Shown here piece by piece: positions 56,199 through 64,000 of a stretch of 64,000 nucleotides of DNA; the first letter of the stretch is position 1, and every line of letters starts with the position of its first letter. A model generated the notes under the pieces. The model saw only the letters and a list, made by a program, of their open reading frames with translations. It was not told the DNA's origin and did not search any database. Origin of the DNA: Comamonas sp. BIGb0152 (GTDB taxonomy: Bacteria > Pseudomonadota > Gammaproteobacteria > Burkholderiales > Burkholderiaceae_C); the NCBI RefSeq assembly GCF_024809975.1, contig NZ_JANUDY010000011.1, forward strand, positions 1 to 64,000, written 5' to 3'. The position numbers and the translations under genes are program-made.

Positions 56199-57125
56199 CT
56201 ATGCGGCCAGCATCAGGTCCAGGTTCTGTACCGCCGCACCGGATGCCCCTTTGCCCAGGTTGTCAAAAACCGCAGACAGCAACACCTGACCGTGCGCCGC
56301 GTTGTGAAAAACGCTGAGTTGCATGTCGTTGCTGCCATTCAGTATCTGTGGATCCAGGTGTTCCAGGGCCTGAGATTCCTCCAGCGACAAGACCTGCACC
56401 TGCGGCGCCTGCGCATAGTGGCGTGCCAGGCAGGCCTGCAGCGCGGCGGCATCCACCCCAGGCGGCAGCATGCGCAATGCCAACGGCACGGTCAGCACAA
56501 TGCCCTGGCGATACGCGCCATAGGCCGGCACAAACAGGGGGTGCGCGCCCAGGCCCGCGTGCAACTGCATCTCCGGCGCATGTTTGTGCGCCAGCTCCAG
56601 ACCGTAGATCTGGAAGGCCAGCGGCTTGGCACCGCCGCCGCCTTCATGCGCCTCGACCCCCGCGCGTCCGCGCCCGGAGTAGCCGGATACCGCATGCACG
56701 CTGACCGGGTAGCTGGCAGGCAGCAGCCCCGCCTGCACCAGGGGCAGCAGCAAGCCGATGGCACCGGTCGGGTAGCAGCCAGGGTTGCTGACCCGGCTTG
56801 CCTTGGCAATGCGATCCGCCTGCGCTACCGACATTTCCGGAAAGCCATAGACCCAATCGGCATGTGTGCGGTGCGCAGAACTGGCATCGATCACCCGTAC
56901 CGCAGGATTGACGATGGCCTGCACCGCCTCGCGCGCCGCCGCGTCCGGCAGGCAGAGGATGGCGATATCGCAGGCATTGATGGCTTCGGCCCGGCGTCTG
57001 GCGTCCTTGCGCTCTGCCGCAGGCAAGGTCACGAGGCTGATATCGGACCGCCCGCGCAGCCGCTCATGGATTTGCAAACCCGTGGTGCCCTGGTCGCCGT
57101 CAATAAAAACAAGAGGAGTGCGCAT
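56199..57125 (-). CDS. argC: N-acetyl-gamma-glutamyl-phosphate reductase, type 2
   Basis: A 308-residue type-2 ArgC, shorter than the 340-residue type 1. The NADP motif is [16 protein letters not shown]; catalytic Cys117 is in [14 protein letters not shown] and the catalytic His in HEGGGGA. It makes N-acetylglutamate semialdehyde in arginine synthesis. It is divergent from a LysR-type regulator with 128 bases between, which may control it. Confidence 0.93.
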   Translation of the reverse strand: MRTPLVFIDGDQGTTGLQIHERLRGRSDISLVTLPAAERKDARRRAEAINACDIAILCLPDAAAREAVQAIVNPAVRVIDASSAHRTHADWVYGFPEMSVAQADRIAKASRVSNPGCYPTGAIGLLLPLVQAGLLPASYPVSVHAVSGYSGRGRAGVEAHEGGGGAKPLAFQIYGLELAHKHAPEMQLHAGLGAHPLFVPAYGAYRQGIVLTVPLALRMLPPGVDAAALQACLARHYAQAPQVQVLSLEESQALEHLDPQILNGSNDMQLSVFHNAAHGQVLLSAVFDNLGKGASGAAVQNLDLMLAA

Positions 57126-57198
57126 ATGCAGATGACTTTCGTGAATTGGGGCGCTTGCCCATGGATCGATCCGCTATGTTCCCCCGAGCACTAAAATA

Positions 57199-57216
57199 AT
57201 GAAAGTTGAATTTCAT
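57199..57216. promoter_or_regulatory. Inverted repeat between argC and a lysR gene
   Basis: ATGAAA, six bases, TTTCAT: a perfect repeat. A second short one (CTGA-GAT-TCAG, 57221-57231) follows. Position in the divergent spacer fits a LysR-family operator. Confidence 0.5.
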
Positions 57217-57253
57217 AAATCTGAGATTCAGGTTTTCTGTACTAGGAGTTGCG

Positions 57254-58138
57254 ATGCGAGAGATCAGCCTGGACCGTTTGCGCACCTTGGTGGCCATTGC
57301 CGACCAGGGCTCGTTCATCCGCGCAGCGCATAGCTTGCACCTGGCACCACCTACGGTCAGCCTGCATATTGCCGAACTGGAAGAGCGCATTGGCGCGCCG
57401 CTTCTGTCGCGCAAGCGTGGGCATGTCCGGCCCTCGGCCATTGGGGAAGTGCTGGTCGCACGCGCGCGCCGCCTGCTGGACGAAGCCGAGCTGGCCTTGA
57501 GCGACATCCAGCGCCAGGTGCAAGGGCTGGAAGGGCGCGTGCGGCTGGGCGCATCAACCGGGGTGATCGCGCATCTGCTGCCCCAGGCGCTGGCGGTGCT
57601 GCGCGATCAGCATCCGGGCATCGACATCCAGATCAGCGTCCAGACCTCGGAGGAGACCCTGGCGCGCCTGGTGGACGGCCGCTTGGACATTGGTGTCACC
57701 GCCCTGCCCCAACCTGCCGTGGCAGGCCTGGTGATCAAGCCCTGGCGCCGCGATCCTGTGATGGCCTTTGTGCCCGCAGACTGGAAGTGCCCGGCCCGCA
57801 TCACGCCGCAGTGGCTTGCCGGCCAGCCGCTCATCCTCAACGATGCCAGCACGCGCCTGTCACGCCAGACCAGCGAATGGTTTGCCACCGACGGCCACCA
57901 CCCGGTGCCGCGCATTGCGCTGAACTACAACGATGCCATCAAGAGCCTGGTCGCCGCAGGCTATGGCGCAACCCTGCTGCCGCACGAGGCCAGCGCCCCG
58001 CCGCCGGATGCGCGCATTGCGATGCGCCCGCTGCGCCCTGCGCTGTGGCGCCGGCTGGGCATCGCCCACCGCGCAGGCTACGTCGAGCCCTCCACGCAAC
58101 ATGTACTGGATGTGCTGTGGCGTCTGCGCCTGGTGTGA
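57254..58138 (+). CDS. LysR-family transcriptional regulator
   Basis: A 294-residue LysR regulator. Winged helix at residues 5-62 (LRTLVAIADQGSFIRAAHSL, PPTVSLHIAELEERIGAPL) and a substrate-binding domain from about 92. AGGAG sits six bases before ATG 57254. The frame is open to 57206 through the operator region, which is rejected. Divergent from argC. The regulated gene is inferred to be argC; the effector is unknown. Confidence 0.9.
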   Translation: MREISLDRLRTLVAIADQGSFIRAAHSLHLAPPTVSLHIAELEERIGAPLLSRKRGHVRPSAIGEVLVARARRLLDEAELALSDIQRQVQGLEGRVRLGASTGVIAHLLPQALAVLRDQHPGIDIQISVQTSEETLARLVDGRLDIGVTALPQPAVAGLVIKPWRRDPVMAFVPADWKCPARITPQWLAGQPLILNDASTRLSRQTSEWFATDGHHPVPRIALNYNDAIKSLVAAGYGATLLPHEASAPPPDARIAMRPLRPALWRRLGIAHRAGYVEPSTQHVLDVLWRLRLV

Positions 58139-58157
58139 GCGCTGCCGCTGCCCGCCA

Positions 58158-58318
58158 GGGATCCTCTGCACAACCCTCGCCCAATGGGAGGGGCGCGGGT
58201 GGGGATGAGACGCAAGGCGTCTTTTGCAGTCAATAGCGGGCTATGGACAAGAAAGACAACGCAGCGGATCGCCCGAGACCGCGTTCAGGCCACGGCAGGG
58301 AGTTTTGTAGAGGGTCCC
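58158..58318. repeat. Dispersed palindromic repeat, copy C (161 bp)
   Basis: Terminal inverted repeat GGGATCCTCTGCACAAC (58158-58174) against GTTTTGTAGAGGGTCCC (58302-58318), three mismatches. Centre hairpin: GTCAATAGC, GG, GCTATGGAC. The right end overlaps the chrA stop codon by one base (58318-58320), and the left end is 20 bases from the LysR stop, so it fills the convergent spacer and may serve as terminator for both genes. Confidence 0.9.
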
Positions 58319-59556
58319 TAAAACAGCCACCAGCCGCACAAGGCTGCGCCCAACACCACCCACAGCGGTGAAAGCCGGGCAAACACCAGCAACCCGAATG
58401 CGGCCAACGCCAGGCCAAAATCCAGTCTGGAATGGATGGCGCTGGTCCACACCGGGTCGTACAGCGCCGCCAGCAGCACACCCACCACCGAGGCGTTGAT
58501 GCCCGCCATCACCCGCTGCACCGCAGCCCTCTGGCGCAGAGACTCCCAGTGCGGCAGGGCGCCCGCTACCAGCAGCAAGCCCGGCAGAAAAATAGCCACC
58601 AACAAGGCCAGGCCCGCCCACCAGCCGCCCAGCGGTGCGGGCATGGCAATCCCCAGGTAGGCGGCAAAGGTGAACAGGGGGCCCGGCACGGCCTGCGCGG
58701 CGCCGTAGCCGGCCAGCAGCACGTCGTTCGACACCAGCCCGCCAGGCACCAGGCCCGCCTGCAGCAAAGGCAGCACCACATGGCCACCGCCAAACACCAG
58801 CGCACCGGCCTGGTAGAACTGGCTCAAGAGGGCCAGCACCGAGCCCCCATAGGTGGCAATGGCCCAGGGGCTGAGCGCCAGCAAAACGGCATAGACCACC
58901 AGCAAGCACGACCCCATTTTCTTGCTGACCCCATAGTGCTGGTGCTGCGCCGAGGGAAGCGGGCCCAGCTTCAGCGCCCAGCGGCCCAGCGCCCCGCCCA
59001 GGATGATGGCCGCCAGCTGCCCATAGCTGGAGGGCACGGCCAGTACCAGCAAGGCGGCAGCTATCGCCCAAGCGGCACGCAACCGGTCCGGGCACAGCAC
59101 CCGCGCCATGCCCCATACCGCCTGGGCCACGACGGCAACCGCCACCACCTTGAGGCCATGCAGCGCCCCCGATGCCGCCAGGCCCGCCCACTGCGACAGG
59201 CCGGCGGCCAACAGCATCAGCGCCAGGGCCGATGGCAGGGTGAAACCCAGCCAGGCCGCCAGCGCCCCCCACCAACCCGCACGGCCCAGGCCCAAGGCCA
59301 TGCCCACCTGGCTGCTGGCCGGGCCGGGCAAAAATTGGCACAGTGCCACCAAATCCGCATACGAGCGCTCATCGATCCAGCGCCGCCGCAACACAAACTC
59401 GGTATGGAAGTAGCCCAGGTGCGCCACCGGCCCACCAAACGAGGTCAGGCCCAGCTTCAAAAAGGCAGCCAACACCTCCAGCGCAGAGCCCTGGGGCGGC
59501 GGCGCATCGGGGGCCGTGGGTAGGGAGGGCTCAGGCGGACGGGGGTGGGTGTTCAT
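58318..59556 (-). CDS. chrA: ChrA-family chromate transporter
   Basis: A 412-residue membrane protein of the two-repeat CHR family. The N-terminal repeat has LGLTSFGGPVAHLGYFHTEFV and LCQFLPGPASSQVGMALG; the second has GALVFGGGHVVLPLLQ and AQAVPGPLFTFAAYLG. It exports chromate by an antiport or proton-linked mechanism. Start 59556 (MNTHPRPPEPSLP) is preferred; the frame extends to 59616. Its stop is at the edge of repeat copy C. Confidence 0.93.
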   Translation of the reverse strand: MNTHPRPPEPSLPTAPDAPPPQGSALEVLAAFLKLGLTSFGGPVAHLGYFHTEFVLRRRWIDERSYADLVALCQFLPGPASSQVGMALGLGRAGWWGALAAWLGFTLPSALALMLLAAGLSQWAGLAASGALHGLKVVAVAVVAQAVWGMARVLCPDRLRAAWAIAAALLVLAVPSSYGQLAAIILGGALGRWALKLGPLPSAQHQHYGVSKKMGSCLLVVYAVLLALSPWAIATYGGSVLALLSQFYQAGALVFGGGHVVLPLLQAGLVPGGLVSNDVLLAGYGAAQAVPGPLFTFAAYLGIAMPAPLGGWWAGLALLVAIFLPGLLLVAGALPHWESLRQRAAVQRVMAGINASVVGVLLAALYDPVWTSAIHSRLDFGLALAAFGLLVFARLSPLWVVLGAALCGWWLF

Positions 59557-59628
59557 AAGGGGCGCTGCTCGGCGGTGGATGGCCTGGAGCATAAGCGGCA
59601 TTGGCGGCAGATCCAAGCCCCACAGGCT

Positions 59629-60585
59629 TCAACCCGGCCGCGCACCCCCCTGCTGCAACGGCATGGGCTGCCGCGCCAACCGCATGCGCCCCAGGTTCAT
59701 CAGCCCCATGCCCACAATGGCCGCGCTGCCGCCGCGCAGCAAGGATGCAGTCACCGGCTCGCCCAGCCACAGACTGGACAGCAGCATGCCAAACAAGGGC
59801 ACCAGCGACATATAGGCTGCCGCTGCCCCGGCACCCAGTTCCTGCACCCCTTTCAGGTACCAGGCGTAAGCCAGCGCGGTGGCACCCAGGGCCAGCGCGA
59901 TCAAGCTGTACCAGGCATCGGCCCGCACATCGGTCAGGCCTGCCCATGCGGCCGGCCCTTCGACCACCAGGCTGACCACCAGCAGCAATAGCGCGCCAAT
60001 GCTGGCGGTTGCAGCTGTTGTGGTCAGCGCATCGACGTGGCTCAGCACCAAGCGGCCCAGCAAGGTATAGGCCACCCAACATGCAGCGCAGCCCAGTAAC
60101 AGCCATTCACCCGCACCCGATGTGCTGCCGAACCCCAACGCCCAGCTGCCACCGCTCAGCGCATACAGGGTGCCGCTGACCGCAAGCCCCAGGCCCAGGC
60201 AAATGGGCAGATTCATGCGCTCGCGAAACAGCAGCACCGCGAACAGCATGGTCAACACTGGGTTGAGCGCCACCACCATGGCCGCCTTGCCCGCAGGCAC
60301 CGTTTTAAGCGCCAGCAAGAAGAAGACGGAATAGCCCAGTACGCCCACCGCAGCAGCCGCCGCCAGGCCCAGCCACTGGCACCCCACCAGGCTGCGCAAA
60401 CGGCCCATGCGCCCGGTGCGCGCGAGCCACAACAGCAGCACAGCACTGGCCAGCAAAAAGCGCAGGCTGGCAGCTGCCAGCGGTGGCATGGCTTGCGCCA
60501 CAACGCGGCCCCAGGGCCAGGAGGCTCCCCACAGGGCCGCCATACCAATGAGACCCAGATGGGTGGAATATCGTGTGGTGTTCAT
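59629..60585 (-). CDS. EamA/DMT-family exporter
   Basis: A 318-residue protein with about ten transmembrane segments in two EamA repeats (WGASWPWGRVVAQAMPPLAAASLRF in the first split as WGASWPWGRV; AYMSLVPLFGMLLSSLWLGEPV in the second). Such proteins export amino acids or other small metabolites. It is divergent from a LysR gene 75 bases away, so it is the likely target of that regulator. Confidence 0.88.
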   Translation of the reverse strand: MNTTRYSTHLGLIGMAALWGASWPWGRVVAQAMPPLAAASLRFLLASAVLLLWLARTGRMGRLRSLVGCQWLGLAAAAAVGVLGYSVFFLLALKTVPAGKAAMVVALNPVLTMLFAVLLFRERMNLPICLGLGLAVSGTLYALSGGSWALGFGSTSGAGEWLLLGCAACWVAYTLLGRLVLSHVDALTTTAATASIGALLLLVVSLVVEGPAAWAGLTDVRADAWYSLIALALGATALAYAWYLKGVQELGAGAAAAYMSLVPLFGMLLSSLWLGEPVTASLLRGGSAAIVGMGLMNLGRMRLARQPMPLQQGGARPG

Positions 60586-60622
60586 GCGGCGCTACTATCT
60601 GCTAATCTAGATGAATGGTCGA

Positions 60623-60638
60623 ATGAGAAAATACTCAT
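60623..60638. promoter_or_regulatory. Inverted repeat between the EamA and lysR genes
   Basis: ATGAG, six bases, CTCAT. Lies in the 75-base divergent spacer and could bind the LysR protein encoded on its right. Confidence 0.4.
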
Positions 60639-60660
60639 ACCTCTCCGGCCTGACCGAACC

Positions 60661-61542
60661 ATGACCTTTACCCAACTCCAAGTCTTCGCAGCACTCGCCC
60701 AGGCCGGGAGCTTCTCGCGTGCGGCGGCGGTGCTCGGCATCTCGCAAAGCGGCGTCAGCCACGCCATCAAACAGCTCGAAACCACTTTGAGCCTGAGCCT
60801 GTTCAGCCGCGATGGTGCGGCGGTCACTCTCACCGAGGTGGGCAGCCGCCTGCTGGTGCGCGCCCAGGACATTCTTCAACAACAAGAAGCACTGCAGCAG
60901 GAAGCACAGGCAGAGCGCGGCATCGCACGCGGACGCCTGCGCATTGCCTCCTTTGGCGCGACCTCGTCCCTGCGCCTGCTGCCCCAGCTGCTGGCGCGAT
61001 TTCGCCAAGCCCATCCGCATGTCGAGGTGCATATCGACGAGGCGGTGGACAGCGTCGTGCTGCAATGGCTGCTGGAGCGCCGGGTGGAGCTGGGCTTTGT
61101 GGTGGTGCCCGATGAGCGTTTTGATACGGTGCCGCTTCTCGAAGACGAGCTGGTGGCGGTGCTGCCCGCCGCCCACCCGTTGGCCAGCCAGACCAGCGTC
61201 AACGCCATGGATTTTCATGGCCAGCCTTTTATCCGCACATCGGCGGGCTCCGGGCCCCGGGTGGACGCGTTCTTGGCCGAGAAAGGCGCCGTTCCCAACA
61301 CCTTGTACCGGTTTGAGCAGCTCAGCTCCATGATGGGCTTTGTCGCGCAAGGCGATGCGCTGACGATTGCTGCGCGCCTGGCGCTGCCAGCACCGCCTGC
61401 AGGTGTTATCTACCGCCGGCTGACACCGCGCAGCCACCGCAAAATCGCGCTGGCCGCGCTGCGCTTTGACAAGCTATCCCCTGCAGCAGCCGCCTTTGTC
61501 GACGTCAGCAAAAAGGCCCGCAAGAGCCTGGTGATGGACTGA
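60661..61542 (+). CDS. LysR-family transcriptional regulator
   Basis: A 293-residue LysR regulator beginning MTFTQLQVFAALAQAGSFSRAA, with helix-turn-helix SQSGVSHAIKQLETTLSLSLFSR, a linker helix with many Gln and Glu (EALQQEAQAERG), and an effector domain with RLRIASFGATSSLRLLPQLL. Start 60661 is the first ATG matching the family. Probably controls the divergent EamA exporter. Confidence 0.9.
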   Translation: MTFTQLQVFAALAQAGSFSRAAAVLGISQSGVSHAIKQLETTLSLSLFSRDGAAVTLTEVGSRLLVRAQDILQQQEALQQEAQAERGIARGRLRIASFGATSSLRLLPQLLARFRQAHPHVEVHIDEAVDSVVLQWLLERRVELGFVVVPDERFDTVPLLEDELVAVLPAAHPLASQTSVNAMDFHGQPFIRTSAGSGPRVDAFLAEKGAVPNTLYRFEQLSSMMGFVAQGDALTIAARLALPAPPAGVIYRRLTPRSHRKIALAALRFDKLSPAAAAFVDVSKKARKSLVMD

Positions 61543-61604
61543 ACAGCGTGCAGCGCTGCAGCACCTGCCGTGGTGCATCGGGCATCAGTCGCCAGACGCC
61601 CGTG

Positions 61605-62432
61605 TCACTCCCCGCTGAGCGCCACCACCACCGCCGAGGGCTCCACCGTCACCTGCACCGCAGACCGTGCACGCAGCGACGATGCCTCGCGGCTGAAGCC
61701 CACCAGCTGCACACCCGATGTCAGGCGCACCGCCAGCTCTTGCACAGCGCCGCCCCGGGTGGCGCGGGTGACCGTGCCACGCCAGCCATTGGCGCTTGGC
61801 GCTGCCTCGCAAGCCGCTGCTGCTGCAGGCTGCACGGTCACCGCCGTAGCCTTGCACATGGCCAGCACCGGTAAGCCCTGGCGCAGGCCGAGCAGCTGCG
61901 CGCTCTCGTCGGTGATGTGGGAATGCAGCACAAACTGCGCGCCCACCTCGGCGCCCTGCAACTGCACCCGCACCAGCGGGCCGCTGCGGCTGAGCTGGGC
62001 CACCACGCAGGGCCATTGGTTGCGCATGCTGGTCATCACCTGCAAGCGCGCCAAGGTGGTGGCCACCGAGATGCCCGCGCCTGTGCGTGCCTGGCTGTCT
62101 GCCGGGGGTGGCCGCTGCCGTGCCTGCTCCAGCTGCACATGCAGTTGCTCGCGGGCATGGCCCATGGCGTCAGCCGCCTCCAGCAGCAGCAGCGCATCTG
62201 CGGTGAGCTGCGCGCCGCCACCACCTTTGCCGCCCACGCTGCGCTGCACCAGCGCTACCCCCGCCAAGTTGGACAAGGTATCCAAGGCCTGCCAGGCCGC
62301 CTTGTAGCTGATGCCCACGCGGCGCGCGGCCTCCGAGATGGAGCCGCATGCCTGGATGTGGCGCAGCACTTCAATGCGGCGGTCAGAGCGCTTTTCGGCG
62401 AGCGCGGCGGCGAGCGATGCTTGGGGAATCAT
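61605..62432 (-). CDS. modE: Molybdate-responsive regulator ModE
   Basis: A 275-residue regulator: N-terminal winged helix (EAARRVGISYKAAWQALDTLSNLAG) at about residues 33-58 and two C-terminal TOBE domains (residues about 125-195 and 205-270) that bind molybdate. It represses mod genes when molybdate is plentiful. It is divergent from modA with a perfect ModE-type palindrome between. Confidence 0.95.
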   Translation of the reverse strand: MIPQASLAAALAEKRSDRRIEVLRHIQACGSISEAARRVGISYKAAWQALDTLSNLAGVALVQRSVGGKGGGGAQLTADALLLLEAADAMGHAREQLHVQLEQARQRPPPADSQARTGAGISVATTLARLQVMTSMRNQWPCVVAQLSRSGPLVRVQLQGAEVGAQFVLHSHITDESAQLLGLRQGLPVLAMCKATAVTVQPAAAAACEAAPSANGWRGTVTRATRGGAVQELAVRLTSGVQLVGFSREASSLRARSAVQVTVEPSAVVVALSGE

Positions 62433-62575
62433 GGCGCGAATCTTCGCATGCTTTGCGCCAGCGCGCCCGCAGTCAGGCAGTCAGGCAGCCCGAAGCTTCA
62501 GGCGCCTGAACGCCTCGGCGCTGAACCCTGCCGGCCCCCGCCATTTGCCAAGCCAAAACAATGTTCGCTACACTC

Positions 62576-63369
<794 letters not shown>

Positions 63370-63554
63370 TTAGCGATTCCCTCCAACGATGGCCGGTGTT
63401 GGCTAGTCGGGCGCATAAGGCCCGGCCTCTCCTCGGCCATCGACTTCAGCGCGTTGCCCCGGCCCATGATTCCCCTTGCCTGGCCCGCGCTGTGCGTGCA
63501 CGATGTGCGCAGCCTTTCCCTTTTTCCTGACCCCTAGCCACGACCCCGCCTGCC

Positions 63555-64000
63555 GTGAGTACCTCCATCCTCAGCCCCGACGATTGGGCCGCCATTTGGC
63601 TGACGCTAGAGCTGGCCAGCCTCACAACCATCCTGTTGCTGGTCCTGGCCACGCCATTGGCCTGGTGGCTGGCGCATACGCCATCGCGCTGGCGCGGCCC
63701 CATTGGAGCGGTGGTGACCTTGCCCTTGGTGCTGCCGCCCACGGTGATCGGTTTTTATTTGCTGGTCACGATGGGGCCGAATGGGCCGCTGGGCCAGCTC
63801 AGCAACGCACTGGGCCTAGGCTATCTGCCCTTCACCTTTGCCGGGCTGGTGGTGGGCTCGCTGGTGTACTCACTGCCCTTTGCGGTGCAGCCGCTGCAGC
63901 GGGCGTTTGAGGCTCTGGGCCCACGACCGCTTGAGGTAGCAGCCACCCTGGGCGCCAGCCGCCTCGACAGCTTTTTCAGCGTGGCCTTGCCGCTGGCGCG
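63555..64000 (+). CDS. modB: Molybdate ABC transporter permease, truncated by window edge
   Basis: GTG 63555 opens a frame to the right edge, about 148 codons. Start [20 protein letters not shown], hydrophobic segments and the EAA-type cytoplasmic loop ([20 protein letters not shown]) match ModB. It lies 185 bases after modA, with no gene visible between. The C-terminal part and modC are outside the window. Confidence 0.93.
   Translation, partial: MSTSILSPDDWAAIWLTLELASLTTILLLVLATPLAWWLAHTPSRWRGPIGAVVTLPLVLPPTVIGFYLLVTMGPNGPLGQLSNALGLGYLPFTFAGLVVGSLVYSLPFAVQPLQRAFEALGPRPLEVAATLGASRLDSFFSVALPLA

Overview
The window reads as chromosome of a high-GC betaproteobacterium of the family Comamonadaceae, most like Comamonas or Delftia. 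The evidence is a tmRNA whose tag peptide reads ANDERFALAA, the gyrA-serC-pheA-tyrA-aroA/cmk-rpsA-ihfB block with aroA and cmk fused in one frame, a RibB protein with a degenerate RibA half, a type-2 ArgC and a Bug-type solute receptor. The genus call is inference; the family call is firmer.

Layout. Positions 1-2320 are the end of a mobile island sitting at the 3' end of ssrA: part of an IS3-family element and a tyrosine integrase split by an in-frame amber codon. ssrA (2327-2704) is followed on the same strand by gph, ubiG and an OmpA-like protein. From 5061 rightward runs the core block gyrA, serC, pheA, tyrA, aroA-cmk, rpsA, ihfB. Positions 16000-25250 hold envelope and secreted proteins: a PhoD-type phosphatase, a lipoprotein gamma-glutamyltransferase, three other lipoproteins, a YdgA-like protein and a LytM peptidase. 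Positions 25400-32993 hold two MFS exporters, a sulfur cluster (persulfide dioxygenase-like protein divergent from a YeeE/YedE pair), a pseudouridine synthase and an M20 amidohydrolase.

Positions 33008-42570 contain a TraB/GumN protein, a soluble Clp-type AAA+ ATPase fused to an FtsH-type M41 peptidase with a small upstream partner, RbgA-like GTPase, two small proteins, a FUSC transporter and gshA. Positions 42747-50806 carry an SDR, a ferredoxin, ribBX-ribH-nusB, an aminotransferase and ybgC-tolQ-tolR-tolA. Positions 50893-53923 form a small catabolic operon (ring-cleaving cupin, two SDRs, Bug receptor) behind a tandem operator. The right end has uppP, an orphan ABC ATPase, argC, two LysR regulators, chrA, an EamA exporter and modE/modA/modB, with modB cut by the window edge.

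The most unusual items are the AAA+/M41 fusion with its leader carrying a promoter, a hairpin and an intrinsic terminator (34278-36838), and a 160-bp non-coding element with terminal inverted repeats present three times (25435, 28142, 58158). The centre of that element forms a hairpin in each copy, although its sequence differs between copies.
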